Source: Gonocerus acuteangulatus (taxonomy: Eukaryota; Arthropoda; Insecta; Hemiptera; Coreidae). Taken from it: 64,000 nt of DNA. Where the stretch lies: NCBI GenBank assembly GCA_946811695.1, contig OX328128.1:78624606-78688605 (forward strand), given 5' to 3'. Below, one piece after another: positions 1 through 11,696 of the stretch (its first letter is position 1; each line of letters begins with the position of its first letter). Under the pieces are notes generated by a model that saw only the letters and a list, made by a program, of their open reading frames with translations, did no database searches and had not been told where the DNA came from. The translations under genes and the position numbers were made by a program.

Positions 1-238
1 AAGATGTTCCCGGAAGAAGATAATTTACTAATATTTAGCCAATTAAACATATAAGATTTTATATCTTCTTATAAAACAAACTTTTTCTCCGCAAGTTCAC
101 CTGACACAGCTATAACCCTAGAAGACGACTCGTCCAACATAGACAATACACAATTCTTCCAAAACGACAAAACTGTTCGATAAAATATGGGACTTTGTGG
201 AGAAAATAAAAAAAAAAAAAACTAATAAATTAAAAATT

Positions 239-470
239 AGTCCTTTAACTGGCCATTTTGGCCTACACGGGCCATAATAGGGAGATGGGCATGTGGTCAG
301 AACTATGCTCCGGCCGCCTGAGTTTCCCTTTGCAGGTATCAATTAATAAATTAATTAAAAGCTGGGTGGGTCTAGGGACGGCCAGGGACTCCGAATCCAA
401 CCCTCGAACGACGCGACACTGGAATATAAAATCTTAGTTTGCGCCCGAGTGAACTCCAGAATATTTGTCG
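239..470 (-). mobile_element. SINE-A copy (tRNA-derived SINE), partial
   Basis: Read on the minus strand, this matches the body of the SINE family whose best copies are at 44,336-44,667 and 57,661-57,997. Shared blocks are the B-box side ending in GAACTC, the stretch around CCAACCCTCG, the AATTAATTAAT spacer and GGCGGCCGGAGCATAG. The 5' head and the GTTACGGGACTGAT end are incomplete, so this is a truncated copy. Confidence 0.7.
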
Positions 471-1430
471 AGGCCTATATAAAGATGTGGGGTGGAACAT
501 TTTCCATTTACAAAAGGCAATTTTTTGGTAAATTTGTTCTAGGACATACATGAGCTAACCATATTCTGTTATATTAGCTAATTTCTGAACCATTTAAACA
601 AAAACTACAGGTTATAATTCAACTTTTTAATCCACATGGATAAAATTAAATGTGATTATGTTTTACCTAACAATTGTCATATTGTTTATGAAATAACTCA
701 TAAAAAGGCAATTCATCCTATTTCATAATAAAAGAGCACTCACAGAAAATAAATCACTCATTTCTCTTAATATTTGATAAACGAGGTTGTAGCGGAAACC
801 AGAAGATGGCTCCATCACTCTGTACTAGCTCCAACAGTTTTAAGAAAATTCACCTCATGTAAACAACACTAGATTGGAATTTAAAAATAAAAATAAATAA
901 ATAAAAAAAAAAAATCATACTGCTCTTTGTCAGGAATAATGGTTAACCAGAAAAAAAAAAACACCAAATGTGTGGACTTCTACATTTTGTAGAAGTACAT
1001 GAAAGGCAACAAAATGATAGGTAAATGCAAATATTGTGTTGCAAATAAATTGAAAGATTAACACAAAGCAAAGCTCCTATCAGTTCAACAAAATCTTCAT
1101 TTGATGACAATGTCATCCTTTCAAATTCTGCTTCTTCTTCTGTGCAGAGAAAGAAAAAAGTTATTTTTGAGAAAAAAAAAGAAGTTTAGTTGCTCAACTA
1201 TATTGGGTTACTTTTCACACAAAGTACTTATCAACCAGTAGGCATAGGAACTAAAGTTAAAAAGTTAAATATATATTAAAAAAAATGCAAATCGATCAAA
1301 CAACAAACTAATTAAAGAAAAACTAAAAATATAGTGATGACAATATTTGTTTTTTTCCCATAAATTCTTGAATGTATAAAATTCGATCATTTGTTCTGAT
1401 TTTCAACACATTTTAGCACGGTTCCTCCAT
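471..1430. other. AT-rich intergenic DNA, nothing recognised
   Basis: No open frame of note, no splice-flanked coding block and no repeat shared with the rest of the window was seen here. Several short A-runs occur. Confidence 0.5.
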
Positions 1431-1438
1431 ATATATAT

Positions 1439-1487
<49 letters not shown>
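1431..1487. repeat. (TA)n microsatellite
   Basis: Nearly pure TA with a short TACATACA interruption. It abuts the 5' end of the Helitron-like element at 1,488. Confidence 0.95.
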
Positions 1488-1490
<3 letters not shown>

Positions 1491-1952
1491 AATATATAAA
1501 ATTCTCGTGTCACAGTTTTCGTTGCCATACTCCTCCGAAACGGCTTGACCGATTTTGATGAAATTTTTTGTGCTTATCCGGTATCTATGAGAATCGGCCA
1601 ACATCTATTTTTCATCCCCCTAAATGTTAGGGGTAGTCCACCCCTAATTTTTTTTTTTTATTTTTTAGACAAAATTTTTAATTTCTATTTTTTTATGATA
1701 CAACATACAAAAATACATACAATCCTCAATTTTCACCCTTCTACGATCAACCCTTATTTTTTAATAGCCATTTTAGTAATTTAATCATTTTTCCTCTCCG
1801 GTCGAAAACTGATCAATCGTCATTTAATTAGTTATCCCCGCCAGATGTCTACATCTTGATAGCTGACCCGGAGTCCTGAATAGCAGAATAAATATTTTTA
1901 AAAAATTATTGAATCGACTGTTAGGCGGTACGAAGTTCGCCGGGTCAGCTAG
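1488..1952 (+). mobile_element. Non-autonomous Helitron
   Basis: The 5' end is TCTAATATATAAAATTCTCG followed by TGTCACAG, a start I recognise from insect Helitrons. The 3' end runs through GGCGGTACGAAGTTCGCC, which can form a short hairpin, and closes with GGGTCAGCTAG (CTAG end). The base before the element is A and the base after it is T, as expected for Helitron insertion between A and T with no target duplication. At 465 bp there is no Rep/helicase coding capacity, so movement would need an autonomous relative. Ends and flanks are seen directly; the family name is inferred from the termini. Confidence 0.8.
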
Positions 1953-1959
1953 TATATGT

Positions 1960-2200
1960 GTATATATATGGGCCGAATCTCATGAAATTTTGTACAAATA
2001 TATTTTTTCTAATTTAAAGCTTAAGTTCGTTAACCGTTAGAATCCGTCACCAACACATGCGTTTTGGAGCGAAATTCGCATGGAAAAATTCATAACACGG
2101 ACGTTTTAGAGGTTTTATGCTTGCAGGTATTCGTTTAATAGGTTCTCTAATGTCTAATTTTCAGGAAAATTTTCCCATTCAAAATTTTCCGGAAAACACA
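1960..2200 (+). mobile_element. TA-Y repeat copy, 5' part
   Basis: After a TA tract comes a block (GAAATTTTGTAC, AGAATCCGTC, GCGAAATTCGC, TATGCTTGCAGGTA, AGGTTCTCTAA) that recurs in the same order at 15,687-16,560 and 48,941-49,915. The rest of the element is missing. Confidence 0.65.
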
Positions 2201-2369
2201 CATCTCTAGGCCTATACCATCACCTTCCAAAGAAAAATAGAAAAACATATTATATGTTTTCTATTTACGTATATACGCATATATTAATTCTATATGTTCT
2301 ATATATTATATACGCATATATTAATTCTATTGGAATACATCCTGCGTGCCTTTTCGCACTTTCTTGGTA

Positions 2370-2551
2370 GCCTTGTTTTTTACATACGCAACATTTTTTT
2401 TACATCTCTAAGCCTTGTTTTTTACATACGCAACATTTTTTTTACATCTCTAAGCCTTGTTTTTTACATACGCAACATTTTTTTTACATCTCTAAGCCTT
2501 GTGTTTTACATACGCAACATTTTTTTTACATCTCTAAGCCTTGTTTTTATT
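2370..2551. repeat. 42-bp tandem repeat, about 4.3 copies
   Basis: The unit (AGCCTTGTTTTTTACATACG followed by CAACATTTTTTTTACATCTCTA) is repeated almost perfectly. The length is 14 codons, so it gives a spurious repetitive open frame (repeat LVFYIRNIFFTSLS); I do not regard that as a protein. Confidence 0.9.
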
Positions 2552-2699
2552 TATTTATTGATGAGCATCCCCTACCAAGGCGATTCGCTCTATATACTAT
2601 TTACATATACATTCAATCAAGCAATTGGAATTATACATATACATCCCATTTTAGAAATAGTTATACATCCACTTATACATTAATACAATATTACTTATA

Positions 2700-4550
2700 C
2701 ATACAATTATACATTAACTTAGATGCTTCCTAAAGAAAAAAAAAAACAACGAATCTAAGTCTAGATAAACTTGCACTACATCAGTGAATAAAAACGTTAG
2801 CCGTTAAAAGAAGTGCTAAGATTTTTGTGAAATCATAACAATTTTGTTTTTAATGTGTATCTGTAAGCACACTTTTCATACTTGTCAATGCTAGGATTAT
2901 CACTTCTTACTCGATAGCTGGGCGTGAAACCGACCGAGTTCCTAGGAAAAAAAAAAGATAAATTGGGCCTCTAATATGTTAACGGGCATGTTTATATACA
3001 TATATATAGGATGTGGATTATTTTAAGCATGAACTACGTGAGTCTGTCATTTTCGCGTGGTGTAAACATCAAATCTACTGTTTGTAATTCCTTCACAAAC
3101 GAGTTATCGTAAAGCATGGGCAAGGATTAATTGTTTCTTGACTAACTCTTGATTCAATTATTATTTGGCTGTATTGAATAAAAGTAAGAAATATGTTAAC
3201 ATTTTTGACAGAAACTCCATTATTTACAGGCGCTCCCTGTAATAACACAGCATACGGACGTTCCTTGTGTTTCGAATATTTAGCAAGCCACACAGTGGTG
3301 CCGAGAGGGAAAAACCTCCAAAACCGAAGGTGTTCAATCGCGTTTGAACTAACATTTTTTTATACCTAATTAGTTGTAGAATACTTCTGTAATATTGATT
3401 TTCAAAAAAATCAAACAAAAAATCATTTTGTTGACTGTTTTTTCACTGAGTAAAAATCTCAAAGTTTTTAGTGAAAAGTAAAACAATATTTTATACCACT
3501 TATTTTATTCCTGAAAAATTGATATTACCCAGGAAGTTTCATGAGTATATGTAGCTTTTAAAAGAATTTTCTTTTTTGCCAAAATCTACCATGAACTTGG
3601 AGCCTTTAGGTTGTGAATATATCTGTAATGGAACTCAATTATCCGTAGTTTATTTGGTGTAGAAAAAAAGGCGGTACTTAGCTGAGCTCTCCGCATAGTT
3701 TTACCTAAAAGTGCATGTTTTGAAGTTGCTTTCATATAAATTTCATCGCCGTACTCGGCCGTATGTGTGCACAGCCTAATAAAATGAAGCGATGTGATTA
3801 TTTTACGAAAAATGAGTTTACCGTTACTACTTTCTGCAGAGAGTTGTTGAACACTTTGTGATAGCAAGTAACTGAACTTTTACAGTGAGATCTACCTAAT
3901 ATCTCCTGTAAAAATGTCAAAATGTATTCGTTATAAACGAAAATTTTAAGAAACAGAAATACGTCGAGGCTAATTAACTGTATTACATTGTTTGTTAATT
4001 TATTCAGCTCAGCATTCAAAAATACATTTGGAAGGATACATATCTCTACCAATTGAGTAAAATGTGACTTTTTGAAATCGAATACTTGCTGTTTTTCACG
4101 GTTTTCGTACTATAAAACCCGTTTATCTTCCGAAATAATGATTTTATCTAATGGGAACTGGTCTCATTCGACTCAGCACTACATAATACCTTAAAAACGA
4201 CACCAAAATCAGAAATATTCAAGTACCTACAGGGGTTTTCCCAAAAACGGGCGTTTGGCACCACTGTGCGCCGTATTAAAAAGCTAGGCGTTTGGAAGGT
4301 TTCACTAAATTCCTAGGACCCAAAGTAATCTAAGAATTTCTTGAATACACTAACAGCTGATAGAATGTTCTCCCTTGGGGAAATACAGACGTAGAAAGCG
4401 GCAGACGAATAGCCTTCCATCTATCATTACCTAAGGCAGCCATCCGTGTAGGAGATGGTGTTGGATCAGCTCTTCTTAGCAAGTCGCAGGAACATGCTAT
4501 TCAGTAAAAGGGAAAAGCCACGCTGAATTGTTATTTCATGTTGTTATTAT
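2700..4550. other. Gene-free stretch, possible old TIR element
   Basis: No convincing gene. CAGTGGTGCC at 3,291 recurs inverted at 4,257-4,266, which resembles hAT-type ends, but the flanking 8-mers do not match as a target duplication. A classification is therefore not supported. Confidence 0.3.
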
Positions 4551-4554
4551 TATT

Positions 4555-4640
4555 ATTTGCTTAGCGACGTATCAAAAATTGGGCTATTATCGCCGGGCTA
4601 TCTACAGGTTACCACCTTTCCGAATTGTTAAACACCTCTT
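4555..4640 (-). mobile_element. SINE-C (5S-derived) 3' fragment
   Basis: The minus strand carries the tail module of the 5S-derived SINE (blocks GATAGCCCGGCG and AATAGCCCAATTTTTGATAC), as in the fuller copy at 17,970-18,143. The 5S-like head is absent. Confidence 0.55.
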
Positions 4641-4757
4641 GCTAAACATTGTACCTGTTGAAGATCCTCTTCAACAGCACATAATTCATGATAGCAAATT
4701 ACAAAGGCCTGCAAAACAATTTTTTTTTGATGAATGGAAAATATCTGTCATTTGTAG

Positions 4758-4862
4758 GGTGGTCCTAGGAACAACGCTGTCCAACCCTCAAACGACGACT
4801 CTATAGGATAAACTCTATAGTGCGCAACCGAGTTTTGAGGTCAGGCCCTCCAGCGTCCTCGC
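4758..4862 (-). mobile_element. SINE-A fragment
   Basis: On the minus strand: GGAGGGCCTGACCTCAAAAC (degenerate B-box region), then CGGTTGCGCACTATAG and CGTTTGAGGGTTGGA, in the order seen in the better SINE-A copies. Confidence 0.6.
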
Positions 4863-5847
4863 CCTCGGTACATAAAAGCGCAAATTACTTAAAATCTTTC
4901 CCGTAGATTTGAATATTCTGTTACAAGGGCCACGTCTTGATTGAAGTTTCCTTTGGTTGGCTGTAAACAGAATAGATTTAGTCCCTGTAGATGCTACTTG
5001 TAGATTAGGTCATTAGGAATCTCTCTTGTTGGTTTTTGGTGTTAATATTTCGGGACACTGATTTCCAAGCTGTTAATCTTCTTAGGTTACAGAAGGCAGG
5101 CACACAGGAGCTGCGTCGTCCTAGTGAGTCTCTATAACACCCAACAACTTGGAAAGTACTGCTTATGTTACCCTTCCTACATATTAGTTCATGTTTTTAA
5201 TAATTTATTAATAAATTGCTTAGAATTTTAATCCATATTTGGTGCTGCCAGTCATAATGTTTATGCCACGGTTTAATTTATTTCGTTCTCTTGAAGGGCT
5301 CGACAGTTGTTTTATTTTCTCCTTTTCGAACTAAAACAGGATAAGAGGAAGACCAAGAAAGAGGTGATGGAAATTGGTAAACAGTTTAAATCATTCATTT
5401 GTAGAAAACTCGTTATCCCGAGAAAACCCTTTTGTGCTGCCCAAAGTGGTTGGGTTAGGAATCCAACAGGGAGAAGAATTGGGTCCTTTGTTATTCAACC
5501 TTCCTTTCCCTTGGCGGTCTTCATGATTAGCACGAACTCTCTCATTTTCTTCGTTTTTCCTCTTCGTTTTTAGAATCAAATTACACTACAAAAATCAATA
5601 CTGAACAATAATAGGCATTTTTTAATAATTGAAGGGCGTACAGCAACCAATTCTTTCAAATTTTGGCAAATTGAAAAAAAAAAAACGTTTTAAATTTAGT
5701 CTCTTAATATTTTTCCTTTTTCTTTTGGTATCATTGCCACCTACTTATGAAAGTAAGTCCATAAGGACCCTATCCTACCTTTTATAGAGTAGTGGTGTCA
5801 CTTTTAATGATTTGGAGCTGCCTCCTTATTTTTTTATTGCGCCACGT

Positions 5848-5900
<53 letters not shown>

Positions 5901-7150
5901 CACGAATTTGTGAACTAAAATGAACAAAATTTGCTTTTAATCATATTTTTTATTTAGAAAACTCATATGACAATATAAAAAAAATCAATTAATGCCAAAT
6001 TCAGTAGTCTTCTGGCTCTGTTTCTATCAAATCATCATCGTCAGTGTAGCTGAAGAAGCTACACATTTTAATGCATTGTAGAACAGCCTCTCATTTTCTA
6101 CTTGTGCGCGAGACTCATTACGGCATTGTATTTTCCAGTTTTTAAGAGCAGGGGTGTCAATAGTGGACCTTACACAGTGGTTTAGTTGCTGTGATTACAC
6201 TATTGAAGTGACCAGAGCTACTTCCTCATTGTACCAGAAGATAGAGATAGTTTTTAAATCAATGATAATTTCATTAAATATTAGAGTAATAAATGGGACA
6301 TTATAATAATAATAAAAAAATTATCTGAACAAGACTCTCAAATAGATAACCTATCAGCAAAGAAATATGTACTAAAAACACGTTTGCTGTATTTTAGGCA
6401 CAACCTTAAACAATCTGTAAAAATCCTGGATAGATAAATAAAAAACAGATTAGCCGGTGGCACGTTATCAGCTACTTCATTATATAATTTACAGATTGAG
6501 GAAGAATTCTTAGGGAGTTGGGTGGAGATTTTGTGGATATTGAATATGCATAAAGTTGATGAATGCAAGATCTAGTGAAGGATCTAGAAGGAGAGGAACG
6601 GTTCCATATTCAGGGCGGAAGGTGTGGTGTGGGTTAGATAATAGTCGGAGAAAGGTTCATCCGTGGCCTTGGTAGGAGAAAGTCAGGAAGTTTGTAACCT
6701 TCCGTGCTTGTCGAGTCAGCTGCGAGTAGATGCATGAGTCGGAGTTGTTATATCTATAAGGTTAGGTTCTGATGGAGAGGCACAGAGTCTGCAAAGGCAC
6801 AGAACCTGCAGAAACCTTGCAGAGGATGGAACCTTCAAAAGCAAAGAACCTCCAGAGGCACAAAACCTCCAGAAGCCCGAACTTCCAAGATGAATGTCGT
6901 TAAAGTATGTTGCCTGAATTCAACTGAGATGTTGCACCAAGACAATCTACCTCCAAGAATGTATTCAACAAAACATTCATTTATGCAATATTGCTCTGTT
7001 GCATAGAATACTCGGATGTATTCCATAACATATTTATATATTGCATATAGAACCCCTTCAATTTCTTATTGGATGTTAACCAGTTGAGTAACTGATAGAA
7101 AAAAATACCAAGATATCTAGTGTTTTCTTCATAATTGAGGGTTGTTGTTT
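4863..7150. other. Gene-free stretch
   Basis: Only short, unstructured open frames. It contains the TA tract at 5,853-5,895 and a loose tandem of about 22 bp (GGCACAGAACCTGCAGAAAC type) near 6,775-6,890. Nothing else was recognised. Confidence 0.5.
5853..5895. repeat. (TA)n microsatellite
   Basis: Pure TA tract with no recognised element at either side. Confidence 0.95.
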
Positions 7151-7161
7151 CTGAGGCTTTT

Positions 7162-8244
7162 TTTTTTTTTTTTATTTATTTGTTTAATGTGTCGTCAACC
7201 ACTATGGGGTCATTAAACACAATATTATAGATGTGTATTTGTTTAATTGATTCTATTGGCGTACCGCGAAATTAACCAGAAAGAGTGGGGGAATGGAATT
7301 ATAATTTTATTTGAAGGTTATTATTTCGGATGATTTTAATTTTAATGTTTCCTTGTTTACGATATTTTTGAGGTGATTTAAATATTTAGATTATGATATT
7401 TGTTATAGTGTCACATATTTGATTATGTATTTATATTTAATTTATATTTTTAGATATTATTTATTAGTTCACTTGATGTTAAAAATTCGAATAGCTTATT
7501 GATCTGTTTGTGATGATCCGCTAATATTTCATCAATTCTATCAGATAGCTGGGCTTCTCTTCTTTGTTTCTCATAGATTTTACAATTAATCAACAGGTGG
7601 TGAACGGTGATGATTTGGTTACATTTTTCACAAATTGGAGGGGCGCCTCGGGACATTAGATATGAGTTGGATAATCTTGTATGGCCGATCCTAAGGCGAG
7701 TCAGGATGCGTTCTTCTTTTTTAGTTGGCCGAATTGATGTTTGCCAAGGTGTTACTTGTTTTTTTATAATTCGTAATTTATTATCAGTTACAGAGTCCCA
7801 GGTTTGTTGCCACTTTTCTAGAATTGTATGCTTCACATAGTTCAGAACATCACCCTGAGGTATCCTGGGGTATTCAATTCCTTCTCCTCCTATGGCCTTT
7901 TTAGCCAACTCGTCAACTGCTTCATTGCCCTTTATGCCGCAATGACTGGGGATCCAGACAAATGTAACATTTTGGTTTTGGTGGTTTAGCTGATCAAGTG
8001 ATTCTAAGATGTCTATTGTCAGTGGATGTTTGGTAAATGGATTATTCAAAGCTAGTAGTGCTGATAGGGAGTCTGTAAAAATATTAATATTGCCATATTT
8101 TGGAGTTACTATATTAAGAGCCTTGTTGATAGCTAATAATTCGGCCGTGTAGATACTGCAGTTAGGTGTTAAAGTGAACATGTATCCTCTATCTTCTGAA
8201 TAAATGGCGGAACCAACCCCATTTTTGTCTGAGGCTTTTGGTGG
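7162..8244 (-). mobile_element. 5'-truncated non-LTR retrotransposon (LINE) with RNase H
   Basis: On the minus strand an RNase H-bearing open frame (stop at 7,450) is followed by an AT-rich 3' UTR and an A-rich tail, seen as a T-run at 7,161-7,177 on the plus strand. This is the usual 3'-end layout of Jockey/I-group LINEs. The 5' part with endonuclease and reverse transcriptase is absent. Upstream of 8,244 the sequence turns into SINE-A, so the copy is truncated. Confidence 0.85.
7450..8244 (-). pseudogene. LINE ORF2 C-terminus: RNase H domain and downstream region
   Basis: The frame reads GVGSAIYSE (first RNase H strand), CSIYTAELLAINKAL (catalytic Glu), NIFTDSLSALLAL (catalytic Asp), VTFVWIPSHCGIKGNEAVD (last active-site motif), then LTRLRIGHTRLSNSYLMS and a zinc-knuckle-like CEKCN...HHLLINC. 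This is the recurrent C-terminus of Jockey/I/R1-type LINE ORF2. The first Asp motif (DGS-type) is replaced by SDKNGVGS at the truncation point. About 29 residues upstream of this in the open frame come from the adjoining SINE and are not part of the protein. The frame is otherwise intact, which suggests a fairly young insertion, but without RT it is non-functional. Confidence 0.85.
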
Positions 8245-8247
8245 TAA

Positions 8248-8340
8248 ATAGGGCGAGGTAGCGCAGTGGTGAAACACTCGACTTAGTCCGCGCCCGAATT
8301 TTGAATTCAGATCCTCCAGAAGTCGGGCGCGCACGAATGA
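8248..8340 (+). mobile_element. SINE-A head with its B-box half inverted
   Basis: The plus strand reads GAGGTAGCGCAGTGGTGAAA (A-box like). The following block GAATTCAGATCCTCCAGAAG is the reverse complement of the normal B-box block (CTGGAGGATCTGAATTC). The two halves of the SINE promoter are therefore in opposite orientation, indicating an internal inversion or two head-to-head fragments. Confidence 0.5.
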
Positions 8341-8344
8341 TTTT

Positions 8345-8772
8345 ATATACTACTAGCTGTTACCCGGCGTGCCATCCTACACCTACTTTCTGCATCTAGA
8401 AAAGGAAAAAAGATTAGAAACCAAATAAGTAATATTAACATCTAATAACGCAAACCTGAAACTATTTGGGTTCATGTTTTCGACCTCGTGACCTCCAAAC
8501 TGTGAGTCCTAGACGATTTTGACCTAGCCAATGACTCCCCTCGAATCAAGACCTACCTGCGTGCCAAGTTTGGCCAAAATCGGTCAAACGATGTGGGTTT
8601 GTATAAGGAACAAATATACATACAGACAGCTAGTAGACGTTTTTGACCTAGCCTACGAGACTTCCCGGATCAAGACCTTCCAGTGTTCCCAGTTTGGTCA
8701 AAATCGGTCAATCGGTGTGAATTAGTATAAGGAATCAAACAGACACACAGATGGACAAACATCAGAAACGTG

Positions 8773-8777
<5 letters not shown>
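8345..8777. repeat. Dispersed repeat of unknown class
   Basis: It starts ACTAGCTGTTACCCGGCGTG and contains two tandem blocks of AGTTTGGYCAAAATCGGTCA plus GTATAAGGAA and CAGACA, then ends in a TA tract. The start resembles the reverse complement of a Helitron 3' end, and the CAAAATCGGTC / ACAGACAG pattern is common to arthropod non-autonomous repeats. I cannot assign it firmly. Confidence 0.5.

Positions 8778-8849
<72 letters not shown>
8778..8849. repeat. (TA)n followed by (GA)n
   Basis: Compound microsatellite between the dispersed repeat and the SINE-A copy. Confidence 0.95.
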
Positions 8850-9056
8850 TTTTCATTGTCCGAGGGTTGGATTCGGAGGCCCAGACCGTCAGTAGGTCCA
8901 CTCAGCCTTTAAGTAATTAATTAATAGGTACCTATAAAGGAAACATTAGGCGGCCAGACCGTAATACCAGCCACACTATCTCCCTAATATGCCGTTTGGT
9001 CAAAAACCAGATACCTCTACAGTATGGGCCCTCGTGGTCTGTTACGGGACTGATTT
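8850..9056 (+). mobile_element. SINE-A copy lacking the head
   Basis: The plus strand matches the SINE-A body and 3' end: GGGTTGGATTCGGAGGCCCA, CAGCCTTTAAGTAATTAATT, GGCGGCCAGACCGTAAT, CACACTATCTCCCTAATATG and the terminal TGTTACGGGACTGAT. The tRNA-like head is missing. Confidence 0.8.
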
Positions 9057-10259
9057 ATTTTTGCTAAAAAAAAAGTGCATTCCATGTTTCGTCGAGAAAA
9101 GAGAATTGAAACTGTTTAAATCAATGATTTTCGAACGAGTAGCTCACTAAATCCTCGATTATTATTTTCTAATGAGTTTCTAGATTGTAGTTGTAGATTC
9201 GATTGTGTAATTGCCTAGATTCAAGAATGGATGTGTAAATTGCATGCTTCAGCGCCATCTATCGTCACTGGATACAACTCACACCTTCCATGTTCGATAT
9301 CAGTATTGACCTGTATAAATCTCTGTCGTTAGATCATTCATACAATTAGTTAATCGAAACCATATAGAAAGCAACACCACGCACCACAGGTGTTGGGTGC
9401 CATGTTTTGGGAGAATTCACTTTCCTAATGTTTTCGTTAGGTTTGGATTGGACAATTTAAACGTTAGTGTGCTGATGAGTCATCCGAATGCTTGCTAGTT
9501 GTTCCTAAGTCTGCGGTCCGATTACTTTCACCCGTCTTCGGCAGATGGAATGCTCGCAATGCCACCATCGTCGATGGTGCGATTACGTTCGGTAGACGGA
9601 ACCTTCGCATTGGCATCCACGTTGGTGATCGAATGACGTTTGGCAGATAGAACGCCTGACGTCAGTCCTCAAATAATTTTGCCTAAAGTCCCCCAACCTG
9701 GAAACCTTATAGTCGGATAGCCACTGAAGATAGCCGGAAGCTAAAATAGGCTAATCTCCCTGCCCAGAAAGGAAGGGGATATTGCGTATTGTACGTCCGC
9801 TGTCGACACAATACACTCGCTTTCCCAGTTTCGTCTTTTCTTATCCACCTAACATTTTACTTATATTGTCCTCCATCCATACACGCCAAGACTGAGTAGC
9901 GGTGCTCCTTTATTTACTATCCCGTTCACAAGGAATTTATGTAAAATCTTCGATACGTACTTAATCTTCTCGAGTGTTTTACAGCTTTGCAACTTGTTAG
10001 TGTGCACGGTCAAGTTCGTCGATACGCCCCTGAAAATATCCAGAGACAGTTCCTACAGCCAAAGCGTGTGATGGAACAACATATTCGCGTCCATCGTGAA
10101 TTGTTGTCTTGAACGCAATGTGATAAGGAAGGAGTTAGAAACTGGTAAGATTCCTTGGTTTGGTTTAGACATCACGGCAATATTTGTGACTGAGTCGTTA
10201 TTGCTTCGAAATCAGTAGATCACCACTTTAGTGAATTCATGATCACTATACTATAGAAG
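9057..10259. other. Gene-free stretch with a possible LTR remnant
   Basis: At 9,250-9,410 there is AGCGCCATCTATCG, a TATAAAT box (GTATAAATCTCTG) and then GGTGTTGGGTGCCA, loosely like an LTR promoter next to a primer-binding-site-like stretch. No second LTR, gag or pol was found, so this is only a suspicion. Confidence 0.25.
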
Positions 10260-10451
10260 TAGGTACTTACGTATTAGCGTCAAAGCAGGTTAAAGAGGCG
10301 GGTCTCGTTCAGAGATCTGGATCATGGATTACGCATTTCTATTGGTCAATCACTATCAGAGATATCATCTATTGTGTTTATAGTAGCCATCTTGTTCCCT
10401 TCGTCTTTTTAACGCAATTCATTTGTGCTTTATTTACCCACGCAATTGTTG

Positions 10452-10585
10452 TTAGCACTTTCCTCCGAAGGAAAGTAGCTATTGAGGTTGGACTCATGAC
10501 GGAATTTTTGAAAAATTTCTTCGAATCTTTATCGATCCTACCTAGTAGACACCGAAAATGACCCCCGTTAAAATTTATATATATC

Positions 10586-10622
<37 letters not shown>

Positions 10623-11569
10623 GCATATATATATATATATGTGTCTGTTAACACGATAGCGGCCAGAGTTTTTGTTTTTTCTTCATGAAACGTGGTATAT
10701 AGCGTTCAAATAGCAAACGATTGAACGAGTTCGTTAACCACCAAAATCGGTCCACCGGGAGGGGGGGTTTACCCCGGACCCAAAACACTAATTTGACCAT
10801 ACCAGCCGTAGTTTTTGTTATATTTCAACAAAACTCGGTATTCGTTATTTTGATCTAAAGAGAAAATTCCGTTGTAAAAATAAACTAAATCGGTTCATTA
10901 GAAGGGGGGGTTTACACCGGACCCACAATACCAATTTGCCACTGCCAGCCGTAATTTTTGTTACATTTCAACGAAACTTGGTATTCGTGGTGGTAATCAA
11001 CAGAGAAAAATGGGTTGTAAAAATAAACTAAATCGGGTTATTTGGAGGGGGGGTTTACTCCGGACCTAAAGTACTAATATACTCATAACGGTCGTAATTT
11101 CTGCTGTATTGTAACGAAATGCGGTATGCGTCGTGGGTATCTCATGAGAAAGAAGTGTTGTAAAAATGAAGTAAATCGGTCTATTGGAAAGGAGGGTTTA
11201 CTTTAAAGTCTGTTTCATTACAATTAGCCAGCCAGAAGTAGGTTCGCAAAGGCGCTACAAGGAGCTCTATCTCCCACTATGGGAACTGTATCCTGTTCCT
11301 GCGTCAGATCAAAAGACGGAATGTGAAGTTTTTGTGTATTTATTAAGTAGTACAGTATCATGTATTAACATAACTCTGGAAGCAAATTATTTACAAAATT
11401 AATAATTGAACAGACCTCATAAGAAATGTAAATGAGCAGAACTATTCACGTTTTTATTTTATTTATATAGGTTATTTACAGCAAATTATTCAGTAATGTA
11501 GTCTACACTAAAAAAATTCTGAGGAAAGTGCTTAGTTATGCAGCTCCTGCGTGACGGACTTTTTTTTTT
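10452..11569 (+). mobile_element. TA-X repeat copy 1
   Basis: It starts TTAGCACTTTCCTCCGAAGG and passes through GAAAATGACCCCCGTTAAAA, a TA tract, GTTAACACGATAGCGGCCAG and about 3-4 tandem units of about 141 bp (AAATCGGT...GGGGGGGTTTAC). It ends GAGGAAAGTGCTTAGTTATG followed by CAGCTCCTGCGTGACGGAC and a T-run. The inverted counterpart at 44,131-45,866 has the same order throughout. Flanks ACGCAATTGTTG and ACGCGATTTCAG may be a decayed target duplication. It is non-coding and its class is unknown. Confidence 0.75.
10574..10641. repeat. (TA)n microsatellite inside TA-X
   Basis: TA tract with ATCT and GCAT interruptions. The same tract sits at the same internal place in the second TA-X copy, so it is part of the element. 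Confidence 0.9.
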
Positions 11570-11696
11570 GTTACGCGATTTCAGTTTCTGTGCGAGATAG
11601 CGACATCAGAATAGCTAGGATGAAAGCTACTTTTTCGAAGCGATGCCAAATTGTTTATCAGTCCATTATCCAGCGAAAAACCATCCTTGATCTATA

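Noticed and set aside
2294..2683. 129-codon open frame with LVFYIRNIFFTSLS repeats
   Set aside because: Generated by a 42-bp tandem repeat in AT-rich DNA.
3291..4266. hAT-like element with CAGTGGTGCC inverted ends
   Set aside because: Only about 10 bp of TIR match and no 8-bp target duplication at the borders.
9090..9480. Solo LTR of an LTR retrotransposon
   Set aside because: AGCGCCATCTATCG and a TATA-like motif are suggestive, but TG..CA ends, target duplication and internal genes are lacking.
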